A stretch of 64,000 nt of DNA from Promethearchaeati archaeon (GCA_013166775.1 JABLTJ010000009.1:1-64000), one strand, 5' to 3'. Counted from the first letter of the stretch, positions 9,154-18,616 are shown. The notes: a model not told the origin generated them from the letters alone. Numbers and translations are program-made.

Positions 9154-10783
9154 AAGTGTGAAATTTATAATATTTATTCTATTATTATCGGTTCTAATTT
9201 CACCTTTAATAAGTATAAACGCTGAATCAAATTTCGATTTCAGAGAGATAGATTTCAATAACAGAGGTTATGAAATCGAATATGAAATTATCCAAGGAGA
9301 TAATTTGGATGAGATGTTTGTAGATTTGGGATTTGATATAAAGGGTTCATTTTCTACAAGTATCTTTAATGTAATCCTAAAGAATCGCAAAAATGAAGAT
9401 AGAGATATTTTCATGATAGAATCAAATAAATACATTTCTATGAGAGTACCAGTTTTTTCAATGGAAAGTTATGTGATTCTCAACAAACCTTTGGAAATTG
9501 AGTTAAATACAACCAGCGAGTTGTTAAAAGATTTTATAGGTTTTAATTATCAGCCAATAAATGAAGAGACTCTCCATGCTGAATTACCTTCAGAGTCTTC
9601 TATTGTTTTACCAAGCTTGTTTACTAATATAACAAGACCTAATTTTAGTGCATTAATTCAAGAATCAAATTACTTAGATTTTATACCCTTAATTCTTGGA
9701 AAAGATTATACTCGTTATGAGGCAGAATTTACTACGCTCGTTCTTAATCAATCATTCTCAATTAACATTTTCAATGAAGGTTATGACGAATTTACTATTT
9801 CTCTGGATATGGATATAGATCCCGCATTATCATTGAAAGCATCCTGGGATAAAGAAAGTGGACTATTAACTTCATTTTCAGCTCATTTCACTTATGGAAA
9901 TAAAAGTAGTACTTTAATTCTCTCACTGAAGGAAGTTGAGGAGATTAAGTCTCCTGTTGAAATACCATTTTCTGAATTTTTTATTTCCAACAGCAGTTCT
10001 GATTACTCAATGGATTTTCAAAAGAGTTCAACAGAAAATCAATTAGAAGATATGGTATACTGGGTGACACAATTAAACCAAACTGTTGGTCTAAGATATC
10101 TCTTCACTAGAGCTGGTTTAGAGATGGATTGGGAGATGTATGTTTATGAAGAACGATATGATGTTTATCATCGAACATCTACTGATATTCATTCTACTTG
10201 GTTAACTTTTATGCCAGCGGCTTTAATCCCAACTTGGCAAAGGATGAATGGTTTAACAATATTAGCTAATGCCCTTTGGACGCAATTAAGCGATTCATTT
10301 GAGGGATATCAATTCACATTATCTGGAGTAACAACTACACTTTATACAATACAAGACGTAGAATTTCGAATGCAATATCAGGAAGAGAATTCTACCCATC
10401 ACTTGATATGGGATATATCTGTGGATTATGTTAGTAATAATACTCAAGTAGTTGTACCAAAGTATTCAATTCAAGAGTATAATCTAAGTATGAATGGATG
10501 GTTAGCTTACTCCCAAGAAGGATTGCTCAATGGTTTCTCTATAGAGTTCCATGAAGATTATAATTCATATCTACAAAATATCACTGATTTATCGATAATG
10601 GAAATAGAAGATGATTATTATTACAATTATCTAATCGAATCTGAAACAGAAGATATTACTCGACCTGAGTTTCTAGTAACAGAAGAAACAGCAATGTTTT
10701 TTGGATTTAAGCAGATAATCTTTTATTCCATCTTTACTTATCCAATCTATAGAAGAATTAGAAAAAAGAGGGATTTTTCCTGA
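9146..10783 (+). CDS. Secreted, C-terminally anchored partner of the MMPL transporter
   Basis: ATG 9146 overlaps the end of the transporter gene and is preceded directly by AAGGTGAG, indicating translational coupling. The 546-residue product has a signal peptide (KFIIFILLLSVLISPL), a large beta-rich Asn/Ser/Thr-rich ectodomain and a weak hydrophobic segment followed by a basic tail (YRRIRKKRDFS). No family is recognised. The overlap suggests a periplasm-side accessory subunit of the exporter. Confidence 0.7.
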   Translation: MIKSVKFIIFILLLSVLISPLISINAESNFDFREIDFNNRGYEIEYEIIQGDNLDEMFVDLGFDIKGSFSTSIFNVILKNRKNEDRDIFMIESNKYISMRVPVFSMESYVILNKPLEIELNTTSELLKDFIGFNYQPINEETLHAELPSESSIVLPSLFTNITRPNFSALIQESNYLDFIPLILGKDYTRYEAEFTTLVLNQSFSINIFNEGYDEFTISLDMDIDPALSLKASWDKESGLLTSFSAHFTYGNKSSTLILSLKEVEEIKSPVEIPFSEFFISNSSSDYSMDFQKSSTENQLEDMVYWVTQLNQTVGLRYLFTRAGLEMDWEMYVYEERYDVYHRTSTDIHSTWLTFMPAALIPTWQRMNGLTILANALWTQLSDSFEGYQFTLSGVTTTLYTIQDVEFRMQYQEENSTHHLIWDISVDYVSNNTQVVVPKYSIQEYNLSMNGWLAYSQEGLLNGFSIEFHEDYNSYLQNITDLSIMEIEDDYYYNYLIESETEDITRPEFLVTEETAMFFGFKQIIFYSIFTYPIYRRIRKKRDFS

Positions 10784-12567
10784 TAAGAAACCAATCTCAG
10801 TCAAACAAATATATTCTTGACACTAATTTTTTTATCAGTGGATTTGAGAAAAATCCCTCAGATTTTAACGCATTCCTTAAGATTACAAATGAATTAGGTA
10901 TAGAGCTTTATGTTTCTAACCTTATTATTCAAGAGATTAGATGGTATCTTAGGAGGAGAGTAAAAGAACCAGTTCAGATAGTTAGAGTTGCTTTAAAGGA
11001 TATCAGAGATTTTAGGAATAATTTTAAAAATGATGAATCTGATCTCCCTCATTTAAATGATCTTTCCAATATAATATTAGCTCAAGAGCTAGGTGGGGTA
11101 GTTGTATCAAGTGATTTGAAATTGGTTAAAGCTTGTGAAATCGTTAAAACTCCAGTTCTAATAAGTTCTTCTTTTGCTTTTCTTTTGAAAAACATGAGCA
11201 CAAAAAAAGAGCACAGTGATTTGTTTGAAAAACTGTATGATACTATTCTTTCTGATGAGATCAGCCATTCTGTTGGAAGAAGTCAATTGTATGATCCTGT
11301 TGCAAGAATAAAAAAAATACAGGAGCATGCGTTAGGTGTTCTTCAAAACATAACTAAACCAATAGTAATCCAAGTAGAACCTGCTAGAGATAAATATCAT
11401 CTTCTAGATGAAGAAAACAGTCTAATTGAACTTATGAATGAGATAGAGTTTGAATTCCCAAATTATCTTGAACAATTAGAAAGAGGTGAGTTAGAAGTTC
11501 TTAGATTAGAATTAGGGGAAGTCTATACAGCTTTATCTGATTTATCTTTGGAATTAAGAGTTGCTTTGATGGACAAGGACAGTTATACCGAAGAATTAGC
11601 AGTTAGATTGAAAGCTAGAGTATTGTATTTACTAAGTGTGGTTGAGTTTACTCTATTAGATTTTGAGAAACTAGAAGGGCACTTGAATATAATTACTGAA
11701 ATTTCTTCACTCTATCCTAAACTTGTTTCAGACATATTTATGGATATACATCTACTTCGAATGGTTTATTTTCTAGTCACTGACAATCATGAAAGGTTAA
11801 AAGGTTATTATTCTGAAAAATTCTTGTTTTTATGTGAACGACAGGAACGTATTGATTTAGTAAGATTGACTAGAGCAGTAATCCTTGCATCTACTGTGAT
11901 GGAAAGTGGATTAATTGATAAAAGAGCAATAATTGATGGAAAGGATGAAATTTCCCTAATAATACAGATAGGATATATTCTACTTCAAATGAAGCAATTT
12001 GAACATGCATTGTTAATTTTACTTCAATCTCATTATCTAGCTGTTAATCTTGGAGATCACATACTAGCTAAGGATACATTAGAGCTTCTAGTAATTTTAC
12101 ATTATTCAGTTAAGGAAAAATGCACTGAAGAAATCTATCAAGGTATTGAGGATCTCAAAGAGCTTGGAGTTTTTGAATTACCAGTAATTAGTATTGCAGA
12201 TATGGTTGAATTACAGAGAATGATTACACCTGATTTTGTTCCTGTAGACGATTTATCAGTTATTCTCCAGGATTGGTTCTATATCTATCATTCAGGAACA
12301 ATGGTGAAAGAAGGAGAGATTTTTTCTTTTATTCTTTTGAAAAATCCATATTACTCACCTAGAATTGCACTACTTCTACGTTCGCAATTTTCATCTTATG
12401 ATATAAGCCCTGGAAGACAAATAAAAATCTTTGAAGGAAATGTAAAAACTTCAATACCAAAGGTATCTACAGTTGATGGTTATCCCATAGATATCTTAAT
12501 GGAAGTAGAAGAGAAAAATACGAAATATATCTTCAGAGGACCTTTTGGTATGAAATTGATTCTCTAA
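10780..12567 (+). CDS. PIN-domain protein with a non-canonical start
   Basis: The frame open from 10762 encodes an N-terminal PIN domain: KYILDTNFFISGF (Asp-Thr-Asn), IIQEIRWYL (Glu), then VVVSSDLKLVKACEI (Ser-Ser-Asp). These are the usual acidic residues of PIN ribonucleases. About 450 mostly helical residues follow. No ATG, GTG or TTG precedes the PIN motif. CTG 10780 has GAGGG seven bases upstream and is my best start. The first TTG, at 11116, would remove the whole domain. The gene overlaps its convergent neighbour by 4 bp. It resembles the RNA-ligase-partner type of PIN protein only loosely. Confidence 0.7.
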   Translation: MIRNQSQSNKYILDTNFFISGFEKNPSDFNAFLKITNELGIELYVSNLIIQEIRWYLRRRVKEPVQIVRVALKDIRDFRNNFKNDESDLPHLNDLSNIILAQELGGVVVSSDLKLVKACEIVKTPVLISSSFAFLLKNMSTKKEHSDLFEKLYDTILSDEISHSVGRSQLYDPVARIKKIQEHALGVLQNITKPIVIQVEPARDKYHLLDEENSLIELMNEIEFEFPNYLEQLERGELEVLRLELGEVYTALSDLSLELRVALMDKDSYTEELAVRLKARVLYLLSVVEFTLLDFEKLEGHLNIITEISSLYPKLVSDIFMDIHLLRMVYFLVTDNHERLKGYYSEKFLFLCERQERIDLVRLTRAVILASTVMESGLIDKRAIIDGKDEISLIIQIGYILLQMKQFEHALLILLQSHYLAVNLGDHILAKDTLELLVILHYSVKEKCTEEIYQGIEDLKELGVFELPVISIADMVELQRMITPDFVPVDDLSVILQDWFYIYHSGTMVKEGEIFSFILLKNPYYSPRIALLLRSQFSSYDISPGRQIKIFEGNVKTSIPKVSTVDGYPIDILMEVEEKNTKYIFRGPFGMKLIL

Positions 12568-13514
12568 CTACTTTTCCACTTTTGAATTATATCTACTAGT
12601 TCCTGGGATTCAAGTGGATATTTCTTTATTCTTTCTATTAATTGACTAATCTCATGTGTTTTTAATGTAGTAAGAGCTCCATTCTCCATAAGGGCATCTC
12701 TTGCCTTTGTAAAGGAAGTCACTAAATCCTCTCTATCACTTCCAACATAAACTACTGAAAGCAGATTTTCGTATATTTGTTCTGGAGGTAAGCTTTTCCA
12801 ATCCTGAGTTACGTCTGTCATTTCAGCAAAATCAGAAGAAGAAACTACATAACCTTGACCAACTTTCTTGATATTTTCTTTCTGAAGAAGTCTAAAAATA
12901 GCTCTGTTTATTTGATTAGGATCTAGAATAAGTTGTTGAATTATATGCTCTTCAGATAACGGTTTTTCAGCTTTCAGCAAGAGCCCAAGGATTTTCTGAT
13001 CGATTGTACCTTCCTTTCCACTATATTCGATAAGATCTCTTAAGGAGAGAACAAAAGCATCATTTGTTGGTTTCTTAAAATAAGCCATTAGTTTTGCAAT
13101 AATGTCATTAGTTTTATCCGAAATAATTGGTTCAACTTGAGGAGTTGATTCAATTGATTCAGCAATTGATTGTACAGGAGCTGGTGTTGCTTGTTTTAAT
13201 TTCTCAATTTCTAATTCCAATTGTTGAACAGTTTTCTGCAATTCATGCTCTCTGTCGCTTCTAGCTTTCTTATCCTTCTCGAAAAACATTCTTTCTTCTT
13301 CAACTCTATTTGAGTAATTAGCTAGCTCTTGATCCTTTTCAGTAATAACAACATTTATTTTTTGAATATCTGCATTTAACTCTTCTATTTTAGCAGATTG
13401 AACTGCTATTCGTTGCTGAAGTTGGTTGATAAATTCCTTTTGTGCTTGTTCTCGTAACTTAGCTTTTCTTGGATCATCATTTGAATCATCAGAGTCATAA
13501 GGGTTAAAGACCAT
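12564..13514 (-). CDS. Coiled-coil protein with winged-helix segment
   Basis: The 316-residue protein starts with a polar stretch and a coiled coil from about residue 20 to 105 (repeated E/K/Q heptads). A linker rich in Pro/Gln/Ser follows. Helix-turn-helix-like elements then appear (KILGLLLKAEKPLSEEHIIQ, NQINRAIFRLLQKENIKKVG). The C-terminal ~90 residues are helical. The plan repeats that of the larger coiled-coil protein at 1956-3593, so both may belong to one lineage-specific family. Function is unknown. Confidence 0.65.
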   Translation of the reverse strand: MVFNPYDSDDSNDDPRKAKLREQAQKEFINQLQQRIAVQSAKIEELNADIQKINVVITEKDQELANYSNRVEEERMFFEKDKKARSDREHELQKTVQQLELEIEKLKQATPAPVQSIAESIESTPQVEPIISDKTNDIIAKLMAYFKKPTNDAFVLSLRDLIEYSGKEGTIDQKILGLLLKAEKPLSEEHIIQQLILDPNQINRAIFRLLQKENIKKVGQGYVVSSSDFAEMTDVTQDWKSLPPEQIYENLLSVVYVGSDREDLVTSFTKARDALMENGALTTLKTHEISQLIERIKKYPLESQELVDIIQKWKSS

Positions 13515-13629
13515 CTTTTAAACACCTAAAAGCCTTATTTCTTTTTGAACAAATAAACTTATTCATTTTACTTGTAAACACATAAAATAGTAATAAGAAT
13601 TTAGAAGAAAAAAAGGAAAAAATGGTGTT

Positions 13630-15453
13630 TTACTTGTTATTCCTTTTCAATCTAAGGAGACAGGATAGGCTTAGAATCATTATAATGAATAGATAAAATC
13701 CATTAAAAGAAGTTTTATCTGTTTCTGTTGGAGTTTCTTTTACCCCATATCCTGCTTGCTTCAGATATGATTTAGCAAGGGTTAAATTATATTCATATGG
13801 AAGTAGACTATCATCAAAACCTACGCATTTTTCAGGAACAGGTGTAATTCCTGGTGCACCCAAACCACTAAAGATACTAGCAATAAGATTCTTCCTTGGA
13901 ATACAATGATTTATAGCCTTTCTTACAAACTTAGCTGCTTCGACTGTTCCTTTAGGAGTCAATTCCCCAGTTCCTATAATAGGATGTTTTAGGTTAATTG
14001 ACATTTCTTCATGTTGATTGTCTCTAACTTGGATTCCACTGATTCCAGCTAATCCATCTATATCATCATAAGTTAGTACAGATTTATTAATTAGTTGTCT
14101 TGCAACACTAGAATATGTAAAACACACAACATCAATAACATCTGTATTAAGTTCATCTAAAGCATTTTGGAGATCATAAGAAGTTACGAAAGATAATTCA
14201 TTTAATTTTGCATTAACACCACCAGAAGATACTAAATCACTCCAATAAGGATTAGGAACAAGACTAATTTTATCGGGACGAAAGGAATCTAATTTGAATG
14301 GACCACAAGATTTTACAAGGGAATCTTGAACATTACCTGTAAGAGGTTCCTCATCAAAGATAGAATAACCGTAAGCAATGATAGCAGGTTCAACAAGACT
14401 TCTATCAATAATACCGTAAGAAAGAAGACTTAAAGGAAAATTGTGAATAGATGTAAAAGTAAATTTTACAGTATCTGAATCAATAATCTCTATTGAGTCA
14501 TTATTTTCAAACCAATTTACAAGTTCATTATATCGATCTGGATTTTCTAATTTTTGTGTCATATACAACTCATAAGAATATTTCACATCTTCAGCTAAAA
14601 CTTGACTTCCATCACTGAATTTGGCATTTATATCAGTATCTACTGTTATGCTTAATTTGTTAGAACTAATAGTATAATCACTAGCAATTATTGGACTCCA
14701 CAGATGAGTAAGAGGGTTTTTCTGAAATAAACTACCATAAACGCATTGCGGCCATAAATTGCTAAAATATGAAAAACTTGTTTTAAAGTTATTAGGAACA
14801 AAGAAAGTGGCTGGGACACCATATTTTATAATTTGATCTTCACTATTCATCCAGTTCTCTGCTCTGTGAAGGCTATTGCGTAGTAAGACATCATCGATTC
14901 CTGAAACTTCATTTCTAATAGCCATCAAAGAGTGTTTATAATATAGACATATTGCAGGAAGATCTTCATAAAGGTAAGATTGAAGTTGATGAGCAAAATT
15001 TTCTCTCTTTATCGGATTTTGTTCAACCATGTATTGATTTAGAATATTATCGAAGTTTAAATTACTATACTGATAATGGTTATCACCATTAGGTGTAATG
15101 GCTGCTGTTTCATATAATCCTTGTAAGTTTAGATCTAAATCCCAAGACCAGCCTATGTAGAGGATGTCATATCCTCCATTGGTATACTCTGGAATATAAT
15201 CGTAACCTGAAAAAGGATAGGACCAGGTTCGAGGACCAATTTCAGAATATTTAACTATATTGTTAACAACTTTTATACCAATCTTTGATAATTCCTCTGA
15301 TATAACTTCAGCCCAAGCAATTCTTGAATCTTGTGTATCAGAAATTAGAAACTGGATAGTAAAATATGTATCTTCTTCTACAGAATTAGCTAAAACACTA
15401 AAAGGTATAAAAGACAAGAAAAGGATAATAAAAAAACTTGGTTTCTTTTTCAT
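13630..15453 (-). CDS. Solute-binding protein (SBP_bac_5-like) with permuted lobe order
   Basis: The frame is open from 15519, but MKKKPSFFIILFLSF at 15453 starts a normal signal peptide. The mature protein begins with what is normally the C-terminal part of an oligopeptide-binding protein (AEVISEELSKIGIKV, GGYDILYIGWSWDLD, LQSYLYEDLPAICLYYKHS). It continues with the normal N-terminal lobe (NAKFSDGSQVLAEDVKYSYE, SCGPFKLDSFRPDKISLVPN). It ends at AKSYLKQAGYG, where an ordinary protein would go on into the segment found here at the start. A C-terminal membrane helix and basic tail anchor it. No ABC permease or ATPase genes are nearby. The ligand is unknown. Confidence 0.75.
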   Translation of the reverse strand: MKKKPSFFIILFLSFIPFSVLANSVEEDTYFTIQFLISDTQDSRIAWAEVISEELSKIGIKVVNNIVKYSEIGPRTWSYPFSGYDYIPEYTNGGYDILYIGWSWDLDLNLQGLYETAAITPNGDNHYQYSNLNFDNILNQYMVEQNPIKRENFAHQLQSYLYEDLPAICLYYKHSLMAIRNEVSGIDDVLLRNSLHRAENWMNSEDQIIKYGVPATFFVPNNFKTSFSYFSNLWPQCVYGSLFQKNPLTHLWSPIIASDYTISSNKLSITVDTDINAKFSDGSQVLAEDVKYSYELYMTQKLENPDRYNELVNWFENNDSIEIIDSDTVKFTFTSIHNFPLSLLSYGIIDRSLVEPAIIAYGYSIFDEEPLTGNVQDSLVKSCGPFKLDSFRPDKISLVPNPYWSDLVSSGGVNAKLNELSFVTSYDLQNALDELNTDVIDVVCFTYSSVARQLINKSVLTYDDIDGLAGISGIQVRDNQHEEMSINLKHPIIGTGELTPKGTVEAAKFVRKAINHCIPRKNLIASIFSGLGAPGITPVPEKCVGFDDSLLPYEYNLTLAKSYLKQAGYGVKETPTETDKTSFNGFYLFIIMILSLSCLLRLKRNNK

Positions 15454-15661
15454 TTTTTTTACCGTTTGGTGTATCAAAATCAATACCCTTTTTAGTAAAT
15501 AAAAGGTTTTGTAAAACACATATTGATTCTCATTTTAGTTTAAACAATTCAAACGCAGAGAATTTTTTCTTAAAAAATTCAGTATTTAACTGAAATAAGC
15601 AAGAAAAGATTTATTCAAAAATTTTATTTTTCGAAAAAGAAGGTAAAGATTGATTTTCTTA

Positions 15662-16279
15662 TTATATTCTATCAAATTTTAGTATTTCTCTGATGATTAC
15701 TTCAAAATCAATAGTATTTTTTTCAACAGTTGCATAAGGCCATAGAACATTTTCTGTACTCATTACATAGTCTGCTAATGCCATAACATCTCCTACTCCG
15801 TACCCGAGTTCTTTCTTGTTTCTAGCTAGAAAGTTATCAAAGTTTCTCAACAACACATCTTCTTTTGCTTTTGCTCCTTTTGTTTCCTCGATTCTATCGG
15901 GATTGTTAAGTCGATCAAATCTTGTTTGCATTGAAGTATGGAAAGCTATTACAAAAATATTCTCTCTACCATAGTGTTTCTTGAGAACTTCTATTTCTGA
16001 TGTTGCACGGATTCCTGAAATGAATACCCCAGGAACATCATCAGGTAAAACATCCACTTTTTTCATAAGACGTTCAGTGAAAAAGCTATCTGATATTTTC
16101 TTGCATTCATCTGTAACTTTCTTAATGTTCTCAGGAGTAAAATCTAATCCCCTACCTGTAACTTCTTCTAAAACTTCCGTACCAGTTTCATAAAGAGGCA
16201 TTTTATATTCAGGTCCAATTTTTTTCGCATAAGTTGTTTTTCCACTCAATGGCAGACCAGATAATACTATGATTTTCAT
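15662..16279 (-). CDS. UPF0200-type P-loop kinase-like protein
   Basis: The 205-residue protein has a Walker A motif at the very N-terminus (VLSGLPLSGKTTYAKKIG, residues 5-22) and the adenylate-kinase/dephospho-CoA-kinase fold (GVFISGIRATSEIEVLKKHY; Arg-rich lid RFDRLNNPDRIEETKG). This matches the archaeal UPF0200 group, annotated as dephospho-CoA-kinase-related but without a proven substrate. The gene follows a 72-nt structured segment in its upstream region (16299-16370). A nucleotide kinase is the alternative reading. Confidence 0.7.
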   Translation of the reverse strand: MKIIVLSGLPLSGKTTYAKKIGPEYKMPLYETGTEVLEEVTGRGLDFTPENIKKVTDECKKISDSFFTERLMKKVDVLPDDVPGVFISGIRATSEIEVLKKHYGRENIFVIAFHTSMQTRFDRLNNPDRIEETKGAKAKEDVLLRNFDNFLARNKKELGYGVGDVMALADYVMSTENVLWPYATVEKNTIDFEVIIREILKFDRI

Positions 16280-16298
16280 TTTGCTTCCTCAACTAATT

Positions 16299-16370
16299 TG
16301 GCCAGAGAGCACACTCTCTTCACAGCTAGCCATAACATAACTCTGAGAGGTCTATGATAAGCTCTGGCCA
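16299..16370 (-). ncRNA. Folded 72-nt element upstream of the UPF0200 gene
   Basis: A perfect 9-bp inverted repeat (TGGCCAGAG at 16299-16307 and CTCTGGCCA at 16362-16370) encloses a second possible stem (CTCTC 16314-16318 with GAGAG 16345-16349). It lies 20-91 nt before the minus-strand gene at 16279 and after the stop of the gene ending at 16435. It is GC-richer than its surroundings. It could be a structured leader, a small RNA or a processing/termination hairpin. It has no tRNA T-loop or anticodon arm on either strand. Confidence 0.35.
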
Positions 16371-16434
16371 GAATGATTAAAATATAGATATATAAAAAAT
16401 CGTTGGTAGAAGTATAAACATTTAAGAAAAAGAA

Positions 16435-17652
16435 TTAAAGGAGTCTTTTTTCTCCTTCCAATTTCTGTATTTCAGTCACATTTTGTGTAACTTCTAGAAC
16501 TCCGATGTATTCTCCTTTTTTATTTCTAACAGGGAAATATCTGATAAATATCATCATTTCATTTATTTTCAACCAGAATTCTGCTTTGTCTAGAGTGTTA
16601 TTTTTGAAACCTTCAATTATCTCTAAAACTCTGTCTACACTTTTATTAGGATGACAATTTTCCACTAACCGTCCGATTACGCTAGGTGTTCTAACAAAAA
16701 TTCTATCTGGTCCTTCACTGTAGAATTTTACTGTATCATCTATTCCAACAAATGTGATATCAAAAGGCAGATGTTCAAAGAGCATTTTCAATTCTTCTAA
16801 TGAAAGTTTTCCAGTACCTAAATCGACTTCTCCATCCTTTATTGCTACTTCTTTTTTCACTTGCTCTTTTTTATCATTTGGTCTTTCAGGAGTAAAACAA
16901 CAGTATCCAACTTCATCAAATTGCTCTCTGATATCCTTCCATTCAGATTCTGAAAACAGTTGCATTGCAGTAGGATATAGAACTTTATTTTCCTTAGAGA
17001 AATGACTAGATAGAAGCTCAGCTAAACCATGAGCATAAGTGTGAAATTGCTTTAGAAAATCAGAATATTCAATCTTTTCTTTATTATCCATTAATGAGTA
17101 AAGATTCTTTTCGATGTCTCTAACTCTATCGTGTTCCATCCACATAATCTTTGGAGGTTGAGTAACTCCATACTTCTCTAATACCGAAAATAGGATATTT
17201 TCTTCTCTTAAATAATGACTCTCTGAAGCTTTAAAGTGATCAACAATACTGATGATTTTCTTCATCTCAGTATCGATTTCACCAAACGATTTCTTATCCT
17301 TAATATCTTTATACAAATTTCTCAAGTTATTTGCATATTCCAATAAAATCGCGTGTTCTTGCATAAGGATATTAACAGGATGACCATCAGGTGCTAGATT
17401 CATATCTTCTGTTATTGTCTCTTGCATAACAGCTAGATGAACATCACACATATGATGAATCTCTTCAGCAGGCATCCCTTCTTTTATTAATTGTTCTTCA
17501 GCAACAGAGATTTGAAGAGGTGAAAGTCCTCTAATCAAATCCTTGAATTCCTCTCTAACTTTATCTGGATTTTCTCCAGCATGAAGTTTTTTTATCAAAG
17601 ATTTCATCATTTCTTTATTATCATCTTTTGAATTACTGATTTTTTCGTGCAT
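16435..17652 (-). CDS. DUF438 / hemerythrin / PAS protein
   Basis: The 405-residue cytoplasmic sensor-like protein has three parts. Residues ~15-85 are a DUF438 domain (KKLHAGENPDKVREEFKDLI). Residues ~95-250 are a hemerythrin HHE domain with His/Glu ligands (LMQEHAILLEY, ESHYLREENILF, MEHDRVR, SSHFSKENKVLYP). Residues ~290-400 are a PAS domain (LPFDITFVGIDDTVKFYSEG). The HHE domain should bind a di-iron or Fe centre that senses O2, NO or redox state. There is no output domain, so it probably acts through a partner or as an iron/oxygen buffer. Confidence 0.85.
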   Translation of the reverse strand: MHEKISNSKDDNKEMMKSLIKKLHAGENPDKVREEFKDLIRGLSPLQISVAEEQLIKEGMPAEEIHHMCDVHLAVMQETITEDMNLAPDGHPVNILMQEHAILLEYANNLRNLYKDIKDKKSFGEIDTEMKKIISIVDHFKASESHYLREENILFSVLEKYGVTQPPKIMWMEHDRVRDIEKNLYSLMDNKEKIEYSDFLKQFHTYAHGLAELLSSHFSKENKVLYPTAMQLFSESEWKDIREQFDEVGYCCFTPERPNDKKEQVKKEVAIKDGEVDLGTGKLSLEELKMLFEHLPFDITFVGIDDTVKFYSEGPDRIFVRTPSVIGRLVENCHPNKSVDRVLEIIEGFKNNTLDKAEFWLKINEMMIFIRYFPVRNKKGEYIGVLEVTQNVTEIQKLEGEKRLL

Positions 17653-17825
17653 TTTTCACAACTCTTCATTTATTTCTGAATTAGATGAATTATAGCTCTA
17701 CTAAAACTTGAGCTATCTCTTCTTCTCAATAGATAAATCTTTGTTTTTTTCAAATAAAATCTTGTTCATAAGAAAGAAAAAATTGAATTCAGAATATAGA
17801 ATATTGGCTGAATGGAAGATTTTAA

Positions 17826-18551
17826 ATGTCAGTAAATGTTCGAAAAACTCGACATTTAGACGGTGAGAGTTCTCTGATGAAACTTAATGAAGAAAAAGAA
17901 GAAATCAATGAAGAGGAATTCATAGAAGTAGATGTTGAGGATTTTGAAAGTGACGAAGTTTCAGAAAAAAAAATAGATCCAGAAGCTGAGTTATTAGAAG
18001 CAGTGAAAAAGGAAATTGAGAAACTAGTTGAGAAAAATAAAATAGATGAGCTAATCAAAAAATACTTTTCATTGTTAAAAGAAATCAATCAGTCAAATCA
18101 ACTAAAAGAAGAATACTTGAAAACTGCACAAGTTGTACAAGCAGAATTTGAGAATTATAAGAAACGGGTTCAAAAAGATAAGGACTGGTCTAATTTCCAG
18201 AATACACAAAAAATTATCCAGAAATTTCTCACGATTTATGATGATATAGAGAGAACACAAGAAATGTTTACCAATCTTCCAGATGTAGGTCAAGTTAAAG
18301 ACGCAGTAAACCTAATTTTTGGTAATCTTAAATCAGCATTTGAGTCACTAGAAATTGAAATCATTGATCCTCAAGAAGAAATTTTTAACCCTCAATTTCA
18401 TGAAGTAGTTTATACCATAGAAAAAGAAGGGATTAAGAAGAACCAAATCATTGAGGTACTTTCAAAGGGATTCAAAAATGAAAGCACTGTTATTAGGCCT
18501 GCTAGAGTTGTAATTGCCAAAATTCCAGAAAACAAGGAAACAGAAAAATAA
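17826..18551 (+). CDS. grpE: GrpE nucleotide exchange factor
   Basis: The 241-residue protein has a long acidic, coiled N-terminal region (to ~residue 95) and the GrpE signature AEFENYKKRVQKDKDW. The C-terminal beta domain contains FNPQFHEVVYTIEKEGIKKN and VIRPARVVIAK. It would release ADP from DnaK. It stands alone, whereas grpE usually sits with dnaK and dnaJ; neither is in this window. The DnaK system in archaea is generally regarded as acquired from bacteria. The first ATG (17826) and an internal ATG after the first basic stretch are both possible starts. Confidence 0.85.
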   Translation: MSVNVRKTRHLDGESSLMKLNEEKEEINEEEFIEVDVEDFESDEVSEKKIDPEAELLEAVKKEIEKLVEKNKIDELIKKYFSLLKEINQSNQLKEEYLKTAQVVQAEFENYKKRVQKDKDWSNFQNTQKIIQKFLTIYDDIERTQEMFTNLPDVGQVKDAVNLIFGNLKSAFESLEIEIIDPQEEIFNPQFHEVVYTIEKEGIKKNQIIEVLSKGFKNESTVIRPARVVIAKIPENKETEK

Positions 18552-18590
18552 TCTCGTTTTTGTTATTTTCATTATAAATACAAGCAACAA

Positions 18591-18616
18591 ATTTTAATTA
18601 ATAGTATAATTAAAAT
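18591..18616. repeat. AT-only 10-bp palindrome between grpE and the mevalonate operon
   Basis: ATTTTAATTA and TAATTAAAAT form a perfect 10-bp stem around a 6-base loop. It lies 40 bp after the grpE stop and about 70 bp before the HMG-CoA synthase start. It may act as a regulator site or terminator; in DNA this AT-rich it could also be chance. Confidence 0.3.

Noticed and set aside
16299..16370. tRNA gene from the 9-bp closing stem
   Set aside because: Length is right, but neither strand has a TTCRA T-loop or a plausible anticodon arm.
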